Assembly: GCA_002928965.1 (NCBI GenBank) | Contig: PERU01000005.1 | Location: 1-64,000, forward strand | DNA: 64,000 nucleotides | Direction of reading: 5' to 3' | Origin: Methylomonas sp. | GTDB lineage: Bacteria; Pseudomonadota; Gammaproteobacteria; Methylococcales; Methylomonadaceae | Part shown: positions 47,030-56,155 of the stretch, one piece after another | How the letters are laid out: each line of letters starts with the position of its first letter | How positions within the stretch are numbered: position 1 is the first letter of the stretch | Made by a program: the position numbers and the translations under genes | The notes under the pieces: generated by a model | The model's input: only the letters and a program-made list of their open reading frames with translations | The model's database searches: none | What the model was told of the DNA's origin: nothing

Positions 47030-48103
47030 TTAAAGCTGCTGAATGCAACCGTGTTCCACGTGAAACACTTTGTAATTATTTAGCGTGCTTAAATCACCGA
47101 AATCTGAGAAGTCGGTACTGGTTATAAATACCTGACATCCAAGTTCAGCTAAGTATTTTAGCAATTTTGACCTGTTTTCTGTATCCAATTCAGCATTCAG
47201 ATCATCAATCAAAATACAGCAGTCATTTTGAGCTATGTTGTTCAACACCCGCACCTGGGAAAGTAGCAAAGCCAACACTAAAAGTTTTTGTTGGCCGCGT
47301 GATAAATAATCTTTGGCTAGGCGGTTATTGTGAAAGGTTAGAAAGTCTGCTCGATGCGGACCGCTTTGAGTAAAGCCATACCGCAAGTCCTTTTCCAGAT
47401 TGGTTTTGAATGTTTGCTCCAGGCTGGTTTGGTCATCCCAACCGGCTGTGAAACGAAGTTCGATTTGTGTTGTATCCAAAAACTGCCCGGCCATTTGTAA
47501 AAACACCGGGGTTAAGTGATCAATGTACTCTTTACGCAAAGTATTCACTACATTGCCATATTCAACTAACTCTCTGTCCCAAGCGGGCAGTTGCCTCAGC
47601 TGCCGACTTTTTAAAAGTGCATTGCGTTGTTGCAAGGCTTTGCTATAGCGACGCCAGTTAGGTAGAAAGTTACGATTGTGATTAAAAATCCCCCAATCCA
47701 AAAATTCACGCCGATATTGTGGACCTGCATCCAGCAAACTATAGCTTTTGGGATGAATCAACTGTACGGGTAATAAATAGGCAAGATCCGCTTTCAGGCG
47801 TTTTTCCTGATCGATATGAATCTCATATTGCTTGTTATCAATCTGAATCCCTAGATTACTGATTGAGCCTTGTGTCTGAGCGTGTTGGGCAGCCACAATC
47901 AAGCATGCCTGATTGAAACTGATGGCCTGTTTGACGTGTTGAGTACGAAAGGAACGTGCCCTACCTAAAATAAAAACGGCTTCGAGCAAAGCACTTTTGC
48001 CGCTGGCATTTCCGCCCGTAATGAAATTCAGACCAGGGGAAGGCTGTATGCTTGCCGATTGGATATTTCTGACTGAGAAAATATCCAGTTTCAACAATGT
48101 CAT
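47030..48103 (-). CDS. recF: DNA replication and repair protein RecF
   Basis: ATPase of the SMC/Rad50-like group that loads RecA at gaps in single-stranded DNA with RecO and RecR. 357 aa: Walker A GGNASGKSALLEA near residue 30, signature LSRGQQKLLVLALLL, Walker B CCILIDDLNAELD. The final coding bases contain a perfect parS site (residues KVFHVEHG). Nine bases separate it from dnaN. Confidence 0.95.
   Translation of the reverse strand: MTLLKLDIFSVRNIQSASIQPSPGLNFITGGNASGKSALLEAVFILGRARSFRTQHVKQAISFNQACLIVAAQHAQTQGSISNLGIQIDNKQYEIHIDQEKRLKADLAYLLPVQLIHPKSYSLLDAGPQYRREFLDWGIFNHNRNFLPNWRRYSKALQQRNALLKSRQLRQLPAWDRELVEYGNVVNTLRKEYIDHLTPVFLQMAGQFLDTTQIELRFTAGWDDQTSLEQTFKTNLEKDLRYGFTQSGPHRADFLTFHNNRLAKDYLSRGQQKLLVLALLLSQVRVLNNIAQNDCCILIDDLNAELDTENRSKLLKYLAELGCQVFITSTDFSDFGDLSTLNNYKVFHVEHGCIQQL
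47052..47067. promoter_or_regulatory. parS site 2 (inside recF)
   Basis: TGTTCCACGTGAAACA, a perfect match to the ParB-binding consensus, lies within the last codons of recF. Chromosomal parS sites usually cluster near oriC. Confidence 0.92.
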
Positions 48104-48112
48104 CAGTGATGC

Positions 48113-49216
48113 TTATATGCGCATTGGCATAACGATGAATTTAAACAGAGGAAGCTCAGGTTCTTCGATAAAACAACTGCTGGCATTACTGGCAATGGTG
48201 ATTACCGCCAGTTCGGAGTCCAGATTGGATACCGCATCCAGCATGTATTGGGAATTAAAGGAAATGCTCAAGGGTTGTCCCTGATAATCGATCTGCAACT
48301 CTTCTTCAGCTTCATCATGTTCCGGGTTATGCGTACTGAGTTTTAGCAAGTCGTCGCCAATATCAAAGGTAATACCTTTGTATTTTTCATTGGACAGAAT
48401 CGCCACACGGGTCAATGCATCTCTAAGCAATTGTTTGTGAATCAGTAACGGGGTCATAAAGGCCTGATTAAAGACTTTGCTGAAATCCGGGAATTTGGCA
48501 TCAATCAACTTGGATGAAAACACCACATCCTTGTAATAAATTCGAATGTGATTGTTGGAAAATTGAATGTTCAGTTCTGCCTCAGCGTCTTCCAGTAATC
48601 GACTTAACTCCTGTACTGCTTTTCTCGGCAAAATGATGCGGGCTTCGTAGCTGGTTGGCTGACCAATATCATCTTCAAAAATAGATAACCGGTGTCCATC
48701 GGAAGCAACTAATTTCAATCGGGTATTGCTGATATGCAGCAACAAGCCATTCAGGTAATAACGCACATCCTGATTAGCCATACAGAAGATAGTCTTGTCC
48801 AACCCCTTCTTGAGCTTGCCGGCATTTAACAAAAACTGATAATCAAATTCCGATTCATTGAATTCCGGGTAGTGTTCTGCGGGTAGGGTGCTCAAGGAAA
48901 AGCGACTTCTTCCTGAAGCCAACTTGACCTTATCTTCGTGCAATTCAAATTTAATTTCAGAACCATTGGGTAACAAGCGACAAATATCCAGAAACTTACG
49001 TGCGGGTACGGTAATTTCTCCGAAGTCAGTTGAGGATTCCAAATTGAGTTTGCTGACTATCTGAATTTCGGTATCAGAACCAGTCATGGTCAGTTGGTTT
49101 TCATACACGTGTAACAACACATTGGACAGAATAGCCATCGTCTGACGTTTCTCGATGACACTGACGATTTGTTGTAGCGGGGCTAATAACTGATCTCTGC
49201 TAATAATAAATTTCAT
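48113..49216 (-). CDS. dnaN: DNA polymerase III beta subunit (sliding clamp)
   Basis: Ring-shaped processivity clamp. 367 aa in three similar subdomains, MKFIISRDQLLAPLQQIVSVIEKRQTMAILSNVLL at the start and the clamp C-terminus PLFKFIVMPMRI. Full length. It follows dnaA with a 187-bp gap that carries two perfect DnaA boxes. Confidence 0.97.
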   Translation of the reverse strand: MKFIISRDQLLAPLQQIVSVIEKRQTMAILSNVLLHVYENQLTMTGSDTEIQIVSKLNLESSTDFGEITVPARKFLDICRLLPNGSEIKFELHEDKVKLASGRSRFSLSTLPAEHYPEFNESEFDYQFLLNAGKLKKGLDKTIFCMANQDVRYYLNGLLLHISNTRLKLVASDGHRLSIFEDDIGQPTSYEARIILPRKAVQELSRLLEDAEAELNIQFSNNHIRIYYKDVVFSSKLIDAKFPDFSKVFNQAFMTPLLIHKQLLRDALTRVAILSNEKYKGITFDIGDDLLKLSTHNPEHDEAEEELQIDYQGQPLSISFNSQYMLDAVSNLDSELAVITIASNASSCFIEEPELPLFKFIVMPMRI

Positions 49217-49259
49217 ATAACTATTTTTATTTATTGTTACTACTACGTGAACAAAAAAC

Positions 49260-49268
49260 TGTGGAAAA
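49260..49268 (-). promoter_or_regulatory. DnaA box
   Basis: TGTGGAAAA, the reverse complement of TTTTCCACA, fits the TTWTNCACA consensus. In the dnaA-dnaN gap. Confidence 0.7.
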
Positions 49269-49347
49269 GTGGTTTTTATAATTTAAAATCATGTCTTTAT
49301 GCAGAATTTAACGTGTTGTTAAACTTAACTTTAGCATGTTAAGCCAT

Positions 49348-49356
49348 TGTGGATAA
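49348..49356 (-). promoter_or_regulatory. DnaA box (perfect)
   Basis: TGTGGATAA, the reverse complement of the high-affinity box TTATCCACA. With the box at 49260 this may autoregulate dnaN or be a minor part of the origin. Confidence 0.8.
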
Positions 49357-49403
49357 CTGACAGTTCGTAAATTTAGCCCAGTTTTTCCCCAGGTTAAGCC
49401 CAG

Positions 49404-50720
49404 TTAATGCGATAGGGTTCTCAACAGGTTTTTATAGTCTTCAGCGATTTTTACATCGTCTTCTTTTAACTCGGCAACCCGTTTACAGGCATTGATCACC
49501 GTGGTGTGATCGCGCCCACCAAAAGCATCGCCAATTTCAGGATAACTGTGCGAAGTCAATTCGCGAGCCAGGGTCATGGCTATCTGACGTGGACGGGTTA
49601 ACGATTGTTTGCGGCTTTTAGACGATAGATCGGCGACGCGGATTTTGAAATACTCGGCAACGGTTTTTTGGATGTTGTCGATGCTGACCAGCTTGTCCTG
49701 CAGACTGATCAAATCATGCAAGGCTTCCTTGGTGAATTCCAGGGTGATTTCCCGACCGGTAAATTGAGAATTGGCAATAACCCGGCGTAAGGCACCTTCC
49801 AGATCCCTGACATTGGACGGAATGCGTTTGGCGATGAAAAAAGCGATTTCCTGCTCCAATGTCACACCAGCTTGCAGCGCTTTTTTGATCAAAATAGCGG
49901 TACGGGTTTCCAAATCCGGTGGCTCGATAGCCACTGGCAGACCCCAACCGAAACGGGATTTCAGACGATCTTCCAAGCCTTGAATTTCTTTAGGGTATTT
50001 ATCGCAGGTCAACACGACCTGGTGTTTTTGATCCAGCAGGTTGTTGAAGGTATGGAAAAACTCTTCCTGGGAGCGTTCCTTTCCAGCCAGAAACTGAATA
50101 TCGTCCATTAGTAACACGTCAATGTTGCGATAATAATCTTTGAAATAATTGATACTGTTTTGCTGTAAGGCTTTCACCATATCTTGCACGAACTTTTCCG
50201 AATGCAGATAAACGATGTTGGCATCAGGTTTTTTCTGTAACACCGCATTGCCAATAGCATGCATCAAGTGGGTTTTACCCAAGCCGGAGCTACCGTAGAT
50301 AAACAGGGGGTTATAGACTTTGCCGATATTGTCTGACACGGTGACCGAAGCAGCACGTGCCAATTGATTGGATTTACCTTCTACAAAGCTTTCAAAGGTA
50401 AACGCCTTGTTTAAAAAATTGGGTTGATTCTTCTTTTGCAGTGGTGCTTTGGTCAAAGAAGGTGCTTTAATCGCCGGCGCCTTTTTACTGCCGATTTCAA
50501 AATGCACTGCCAGTGTGGCATTGGAAAACTCATGTACCGCATCTTCGATAGTGGAAAAGAAATGCTGTTTGATATGATCGATGATAAAGCGGTTGGGAGC
50601 CAATAGTTTCAACTGGCTATCCGTTTCCAAGGCCTGTAATGGTCTTATCCAGGTGCTGAAATCGGTTGAGGGAATTTCATGTTCAAGTTTGGCCAGACAA
50701 TTGTTCCAAATAGCGCTCAT
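49404..50720 (-). CDS. dnaA: Chromosomal replication initiator DnaA
   Basis: AAA+ initiator that binds DnaA boxes and melts oriC. 438 aa from the ATG at 50720 (matching the usual MSxxxWxxCLxxLE start; an ATG two codons earlier is possible). Domain I residues 1-75, a short linker, AAA+ domain with Walker A GSSGLGKT and Walker [25 protein letters not shown], and DNA-binding domain IV with the signature [15 protein letters not shown]. No gene lies directly upstream on its strand; gmk is divergent. Confidence 0.97.
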   Translation of the reverse strand: MSAIWNNCLAKLEHEIPSTDFSTWIRPLQALETDSQLKLLAPNRFIIDHIKQHFFSTIEDAVHEFSNATLAVHFEIGSKKAPAIKAPSLTKAPLQKKNQPNFLNKAFTFESFVEGKSNQLARAASVTVSDNIGKVYNPLFIYGSSGLGKTHLMHAIGNAVLQKKPDANIVYLHSEKFVQDMVKALQQNSINYFKDYYRNIDVLLMDDIQFLAGKERSQEEFFHTFNNLLDQKHQVVLTCDKYPKEIQGLEDRLKSRFGWGLPVAIEPPDLETRTAILIKKALQAGVTLEQEIAFFIAKRIPSNVRDLEGALRRVIANSQFTGREITLEFTKEALHDLISLQDKLVSIDNIQKTVAEYFKIRVADLSSKSRKQSLTRPRQIAMTLARELTSHSYPEIGDAFGGRDHTTVINACKRVAELKEDDVKIAEDYKNLLRTLSH

Positions 50721-50838
50721 CGGCATTCAAAGACGGGTTTAGAAAGGCCGTTCATAATAACACAGCGACCTATTTGACGGTTTTTTGGCTTGACTATTAA
50801 AGCGTTATCAGAAAAAAATGGCGGTCGCTCTAATTTAA

Positions 50839-51483
<645 letters not shown>

Positions 51484-51501
51484 AATAACCAAGATACCAA
51501 C

Positions 51502-51945
51502 ATGAAGAATAAAACTATCTTAGGATTGATCAGCGCATCCCTGTTTGCCATAGTGTTGACCGCATGTTCCGATGATCAGCCGGAACCAGCCAAAACCGAA
51601 AAAAACGTTGCAACCAGCAAAGTCAAAGCGTCTAAAGATAATGATGTCGATTACGGCGAAGCCAGTGATACCGTCAAACAACAATTCATCAAAACTTTTT
51701 CTAAAAACTGTGTCACCCGGGAATTGAGAAATTCGGTGAATAAAGACATCGATGAAAAACGTTATACCGAATCATGCAGCTGTATTGCTGAACATATCGC
51801 GGAAGATTTGGCCGATGTGGATGCAGAAAAATACCTGGATGATCATGAAGACACTCATACCTTGCAAATCAAGTTCGATGCCGGTGCATTTTTCTGTTTG
51901 CAAAATAAACCGCAACCTAAAGGTCCACATTTGTTCGGTAAGTAG
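51502..51945 (+). CDS. Small lipoprotein of unknown function
   Basis: A 147-aa protein with a lipoprotein signal, lipobox LTAC (C22). The mature part is hydrophilic and acidic, with four cysteines (residues about 73, 91, 93, 133) that could form disulfides (NCVTRELR, SCSCIAEHI, FFCLQN). Family not recognised. Probably co-transcribed with gmk. Confidence 0.7.
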   Translation: MKNKTILGLISASLFAIVLTACSDDQPEPAKTEKNVATSKVKASKDNDVDYGEASDTVKQQFIKTFSKNCVTRELRNSVNKDIDEKRYTESCSCIAEHIAEDLADVDAEKYLDDHEDTHTLQIKFDAGAFFCLQNKPQPKGPHLFGK

Positions 51946-52026
51946 TAATTCTGTTAGTCAGGTTGTCATCAAGCCAACCTGATTTAATCTCCAAACCTCC
52001 GCATAAGCCTTCTTATATAAAATCTC

Positions 52027-53307
52027 ATGAGTCAATCAGCTGAGTTATTTGCACAAGCCAAACATTACATTCCTGGTGGCGTCAATTCGCCGGTACGCTC
52101 GTTCAGTGGGGTCGGTGGTACTCCGGTGTACTTCGATCATGCCCAAGGCGCCTACGTCTTCGACAGCGATAATAAACGCTATATCGATTATGTTGGATCC
52201 TGGGGGCCCATGATTCTGGGTCATGCCCATCCCGATGTCATTGATGCCGTCAAACAATCGGCTGAAAAAGGCTTGAGTTTTGGTGCACCGACAGAAATAG
52301 AAACTACCATGGCGGCCAAAGTCTGCGAACTGCTGCCATCGATTGAATTGGTGCGTATGGTCAGTTCCGGCACTGAAGCGACCATGAGTGCAATTCGCTT
52401 GGCACGCGGTTTTACCGGTCGAGACAAAATCGTTAAATTCGAAGGCTGTTATCACGGCCATTCCGATTCCTTATTAGTCAAGGCCGGATCTGGCGCCTTG
52501 ACCTTCGGTGTTCCCAGTTCACCCGGCGTACCGGCTTCCGTAGCGGCGGACACAATCACTCTGACCTATAACGATAGCGATGCTGTTCGCACACTTTTTA
52601 CGGAACTGGGCGAAAAAATAGCCTGCATTATCGTCGAACCGGTAGCCGGCAACATGAATTGCATTCCACCTGCAGCAGGTTTTTTGGAAACCTTGCGCGA
52701 GGTATGCGACCAACATGGCAGCGTGCTGATTTTTGATGAAGTAATGACAGGGTTTCGAGTGGATTTGCATAGCGCCCAAGGCCTGTACAACGTCAAACCG
52801 GATCTGACCACCTTGGGGAAAATCATCGGCGGCGGTATGCCGGTGGGTGCGTTTGGCGGCAGTCGCAAGATCATGGAACATCTGGCACCTTTAGGGCCTG
52901 TGTATCAAGCGGGGACTTTGTCCGGTAATCCGGTGGCAATGGCGGCAGGTTTAAAAACCTTGGAATTAATCAGTCAAGCCGGTTTTCATGCTGAATTGAC
53001 CCGTAAAACCGCCGAATTATTAAGCGGTTTACAACAAAGCGCTGATCAAGCCGGTGTTGCTTTCACCACCAATCAGGTTGGTGGGATGTTTGGTGTGTTC
53101 TTTAGCGAAGAAAAGCAGATCAGTCGTTTTGCACAAGTCATGCAATGCAATCAAGAGCGTTTCAAACGTTTCTTTCATGGCATGTTGGAGCATGGGGTGT
53201 ATCTGGCTCCATCTGCTTTCGAGGCAGGGTTTGTTTCAGCAGCGCATACCTCAGATGATTTACAAAACACTATCGATGCTGCATCTGCTGTCTTTAAAAC
53301 TTTATAA
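52027..53307 (+). CDS. hemL: Glutamate-1-semialdehyde 2,1-aminomutase
   Basis: PLP enzyme making 5-aminolevulinate for haem and cobalamin from glutamate-1-semialdehyde. 426 aa: [14 protein letters not shown], the PLP-phosphate segment [30 protein letters not shown], the Schiff-base lysine in [17 protein letters not shown], and [14 protein letters not shown]. Intact. It precedes the proposed origin. Confidence 0.97.
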   Translation: MSQSAELFAQAKHYIPGGVNSPVRSFSGVGGTPVYFDHAQGAYVFDSDNKRYIDYVGSWGPMILGHAHPDVIDAVKQSAEKGLSFGAPTEIETTMAAKVCELLPSIELVRMVSSGTEATMSAIRLARGFTGRDKIVKFEGCYHGHSDSLLVKAGSGALTFGVPSSPGVPASVAADTITLTYNDSDAVRTLFTELGEKIACIIVEPVAGNMNCIPPAAGFLETLREVCDQHGSVLIFDEVMTGFRVDLHSAQGLYNVKPDLTTLGKIIGGGMPVGAFGGSRKIMEHLAPLGPVYQAGTLSGNPVAMAAGLKTLELISQAGFHAELTRKTAELLSGLQQSADQAGVAFTTNQVGGMFGVFFSEEKQISRFAQVMQCNQERFKRFFHGMLEHGVYLAPSAFEAGFVSAAHTSDDLQNTIDAASAVFKTL

Positions 53308-53345
53308 GCTTCAACCTAACGACTACGAAAGCCCCAGCCAATGGG

Positions 53346-53482
53346 GGCTGTCGTAAAAGTCCCCTCTCCTCGCGGGAGAGGGCTGGGTGAGGGGAATATA
53401 TAATACAAACAGCTGATTTATATGCCCTCATCCTAACCTTCTCCCGGTGGGAGAAGGAACTGTTTCGACTTTTACGACAGCC
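53346..53482. mobile_element. MITE-like element with 16-bp inverted ends
   Basis: Ends GGCTGTCGTAAAAGTC (53346-53361) and its exact complement (53467-53482). The interior has GAGAGGGCTGGGTGAGGGG and CTTCTCCCGGTGGGAGAAGG-type hairpin repeats, resembling the short repeat at about 10598. Confidence 0.7.
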
Positions 53483-53759
53483 TCCAATGAAGGTTTGGGT
53501 GCGATGCCAGTCACGATTCAATGAGTTTTGGTTCGCCGACTGGCATCGCTTCTACGATTACTGGCACAGTAAATTCCAAATTTTAGCCAATCATAAAAAA
53601 TACTAAATATTTCAATATCTTATAAAGATATTCACCTCGCCTGTCCGGTGGTAGATAAACGTGGCGAATATTGCTTCAACAGCTTGATTTACATAGAAAT
53701 GTTGGTGTTATTTCTGGTTGGAGGACTTTTTTGCCGTGAAGAATCTTCAATTTTCTAGT

Positions 53760-54000
53760 CTGTAATAAAAAATATATAAGATCTTTATTTTTATTATTGT
53801 TATTACTAAGCGTTGTATCTGTTGAAAACCATAAATTTTTATTTTTAATCAATACTTTAATAAGAATTTAACTATGTGTTATATGCCTATTAAGGCTTGT
53901 TGAGCAATTGTGTATAACTCATAACTAAATTTATAGTCCTAAGTTATGCACAGATTTTTCGCTATTTTCCACACATGTTTTCAACAGCTGTGCATTAAAT
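53760..54000. other. Candidate replication origin oriC
   Basis: An unwinding-type stretch at 53761-53880 (about 17% GC by hand count) lies next to a cluster of DnaA boxes: TGTGTATAA (53909-53917), TTATGCACA (53944-53952), TTTTCCACA (53965-53973), plus one-mismatch boxes TGTTGAAAA (53820-53828), TTTTCAACA (53978-53986) and TGTGCATTA (53989-53997). dnaA, dnaN, gyrB and two parS sites lie within 7 kb. Few GATC sites were seen. GC-skew and DnaA-binding tests would settle it. Confidence 0.65.
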
Positions 54001-54143
54001 CTGCATTTTTGAAATGAAGTCCAACCAAATACACTATTGAGATTATCTAAAAATTGCATAGATATATGTTTTTTTAGCATTAAAGTTAAGAGGTTTTGGC
54101 TGATATAGTGTTTCAATTTTTAGATAACCAAGGCACAACTAGC

Positions 54144-54953
54144 ATGAATTTACTCTATACAGCTTCCGGTTTCGGTGTGGGTCTGTTGGTAGGCATTACC
54201 GGGGTTGGCGGCGGCTCGTTAATGACGCCGTTATTGGTGTTTTTGTTCGGTTTTAAACCGGCTGTAGCTGTCGGTACGGATTTGCTTTATGCAGCAATCA
54301 CCAAGACAGCCGGCGTGTTTGTGCATCATGGCAAACATAAATCGGTAGATTGGAAAATCGTCTGCTTTTTGTCCCTGGGTAGTTTGCCGTTTGCCGGGAT
54401 AACGCTCTATGTGTTGAAAAACCTGATGGCGGTTGATAAAGACATTACCGGCATGATTACCTTTACCCTGGGCGTAGCTTTGTTGTTAACCTCCTGCGCA
54501 CTACTAGTTCGCAGCATTTTGTTACGTAATGCATCCAAGCAGTTATTGGATGATGACATTAGTGATGCTGAGAATGCAGGTCGTTTTTCTCCGAAGTGGG
54601 AAAAAATTGCGACTGTATTTACTGGTGCCGTATTAGGCGTTTTAGTGACATTATCTTCGGTGGGTGCGGGTGCTCTGGGAACTGTAGCCCTGTTGTTTCT
54701 ATATCCACGAATGAGTACGCTTAAAGTGGTCGGTACCGATTTGGCTCATGCAATTCCTTTGACCGCTGTGGCAGGCTTGGGGCATTTGAGTTTGGGTAAT
54801 TTTGATTTACAGCTGCTGGGAAGTCTATTGCTGGGTTCTGTGCCAGTAATATGGGTAGGTAGCCATTTAAGCGCCAAAATACCCGAGCATTTTTTACGTC
54901 CGGTTTTGGCGACTTTGTTGATGGTAATCGGGCTGAAGTTTGTACTGGTATAA
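54144..54953 (+). CDS. TSUP (TauE/SafE) family permease
   Basis: A 269-aa inner-membrane protein with about eight helices and the family's double repeat: GFGVGLLVGITGVGGGSLMTPLLV and GAVLGVLVTLSSVGAGALGTVALLFLYPRM, each with a GxGGG/VGAG-type loop. Members export or import sulfite, sulfoacetate, sulfonates or related anions; the substrate here is unknown. Start at 54144 is the first ATG followed by a membrane segment; AAGG lies about 12 bases upstream. Confidence 0.88.
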   Translation: MNLLYTASGFGVGLLVGITGVGGGSLMTPLLVFLFGFKPAVAVGTDLLYAAITKTAGVFVHHGKHKSVDWKIVCFLSLGSLPFAGITLYVLKNLMAVDKDITGMITFTLGVALLLTSCALLVRSILLRNASKQLLDDDISDAENAGRFSPKWEKIATVFTGAVLGVLVTLSSVGAGALGTVALLFLYPRMSTLKVVGTDLAHAIPLTAVAGLGHLSLGNFDLQLLGSLLLGSVPVIWVGSHLSAKIPEHFLRPVLATLLMVIGLKFVLV

Positions 54954-55479
54954 AAAAACGCCTGTAATCATTCGGGTTTCATACCAAGCCAGCCACTAAT
55001 TAAAATATGATACGCCAGCAATGAATGACGGCTTTGGGAAGTGGCGAATTGTCACAATCGACCCATTGCCGTCATTGGGTTATAAAATCGAATTTCGGTT
55101 TTAGTAATTTTTTTGATCATTGATGATGTCAAAAAATATAATGTAGGGTGGGCAACGCTTTTCTGCCCACCTTTCAAAGACAACAACAGCTTTAAATCAG
55201 CGTGGGCACAAAAAGCGTGTGCCCACGCTACTAGGCTAAAGCGGCAACAGCGTCGCTCCCACAAACCATATTGTTAAATGGCACGCTACGAACATTTACT
55301 GATTTACCGTGACGCATTGGCGTTAGCGTTGCATTTTGAGCCCGCGTAGGGTGTTTTCGCGATAGCAAAACGCCCTATATATCCTAGCCATGGCGGATTG
55401 CTATCGCGAATCCGCCTTACGAGTTGACGTTGCGTACGTTAAAGCGTACCTTTGTTTTCTTATTCCATAGGAGCCATTT
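54954..55479. other. Repeat-rich gap before the toxin-antitoxin pair
   Basis: Contains a GTAGGGTGGGCA/GTGCCCACG pair (about 55143-55236, as at 8284-8355) and two hairpins with complementary loops (55347-55416). No gene is seen. Confidence 0.6.
55347..55416. repeat. Two hairpins with complementary loops
   Basis: Hairpin one: 55347-55357 with 55367-55377. Hairpin two: 55392-55399 with 55409-55416. Each loop contains GCGATAGC or its complement; together TTCGCGATAGCAA (55356-55368) and TTGCTATCGCGAA (55398-55410) are a perfect 13-bp inverted repeat. The region can fold either as two hairpins that could kiss, or as one longer hairpin. Confidence 0.7.
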
Positions 55480-55722
55480 ATGCAAACACTCAAAGCCAGC
55501 GAAGCCCGCGCAAATTTGTACCGGCTTATTGATGAAGCGGCAGAATCTCACGAACCTATCATTATTTCGGGCAAGCGCAGTACTGCTGTCCTTATTTCCT
55601 CGGAAGACTGGAGTGCCATTCAAGAAACACTTTACCTTCTGTCCGTTCCCGGTATGCGCGAGTCGATCAAAGAAGGTATGGCAACCCCCCTCGCGGAGAG
55701 CGCAAAGGAACTTGATTGGTGA
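55480..55722 (+). CDS. YefM/Phd-family antitoxin
   Basis: An 80-aa antitoxin: MQTLKASEARANLYRLIDEAAESHEPIIISGKRSTAVLISSEDW is the YefM fold, with a C-terminal acidic tail that binds the toxin. GGAG lies eight bases before the ATG. These proteins repress their own promoter. It overlaps the toxin gene. Confidence 0.92.
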   Translation: MQTLKASEARANLYRLIDEAAESHEPIIISGKRSTAVLISSEDWSAIQETLYLLSVPGMRESIKEGMATPLAESAKELDW

Positions 55723-55982
55723 GTTGGCAGATCGTTTATGTCAAACAAGCACTCAAAGACGCGAAGAAACTGTCGGCAAGCGGGTTAAAGCAGAAGGCAC
55801 AAGAGCTATTGGTTATTCTTGAAAAGAATCCCTTCCAAAGTCCACCGCCATATGAAAAGCTGGTTGCAGACCTTGTTGGAGCCTATTCAAGACGAATCAA
55901 TATTCAACACCGTCTCGTTTATGAAATATACGTTCAGGAAAAAGTTATTCGTGTCCTGCGAATGTGGACGCATTATGAATGA
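55719..55982 (+). CDS. YoeB/Txe-family mRNA interferase toxin
   Basis: An 87-aa toxin: SWQIVYVKQALKDAKKLSASGLKQKAQELL, PYEKLVADLVGAYSRRINIQHRLVYEI and the C-terminal RVLRMWTHYE typical of YoeB/Txe, which cuts mRNA on the ribosome. It starts with GTG overlapping the antitoxin stop (GTGA). The end is intact, so the pair should be active. Confidence 0.9.
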   Translation: MSWQIVYVKQALKDAKKLSASGLKQKAQELLVILEKNPFQSPPPYEKLVADLVGAYSRRINIQHRLVYEIYVQEKVIRVLRMWTHYE

Positions 55983-56155
55983 ACAAAAGCTGAAAACATT
56001 TATCGTGGTGTATGGCTGAAGGTTAGCCAATCCAGCGACCGGCAGGTTCATGGCTGGCTATTTCGAATGGTCAATCTCGGTTCTGCAGACCTTCCCGCCG
56101 TTTAGGATTTTTGAGTCAACAGGTGCTTCGGCCATAAGCAGGCATTCCTTACTGG

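Larger units (their letters stand above)
53308..54143. other. Long gap holding a MITE-like element and the proposed origin
   Basis: 836 bp without a gene. It starts with a MITE-like element (53346-53482), then AT-rich DNA with DnaA boxes (53560-54090). Open frames in it are short and not coding. Confidence 0.65.

Noticed and set aside
55424-55822. 132-aa frame overlapping the YefM/YoeB pair
   Set aside because: It is a different frame of a well-recognised toxin-antitoxin pair with clear ribosome-binding sites.
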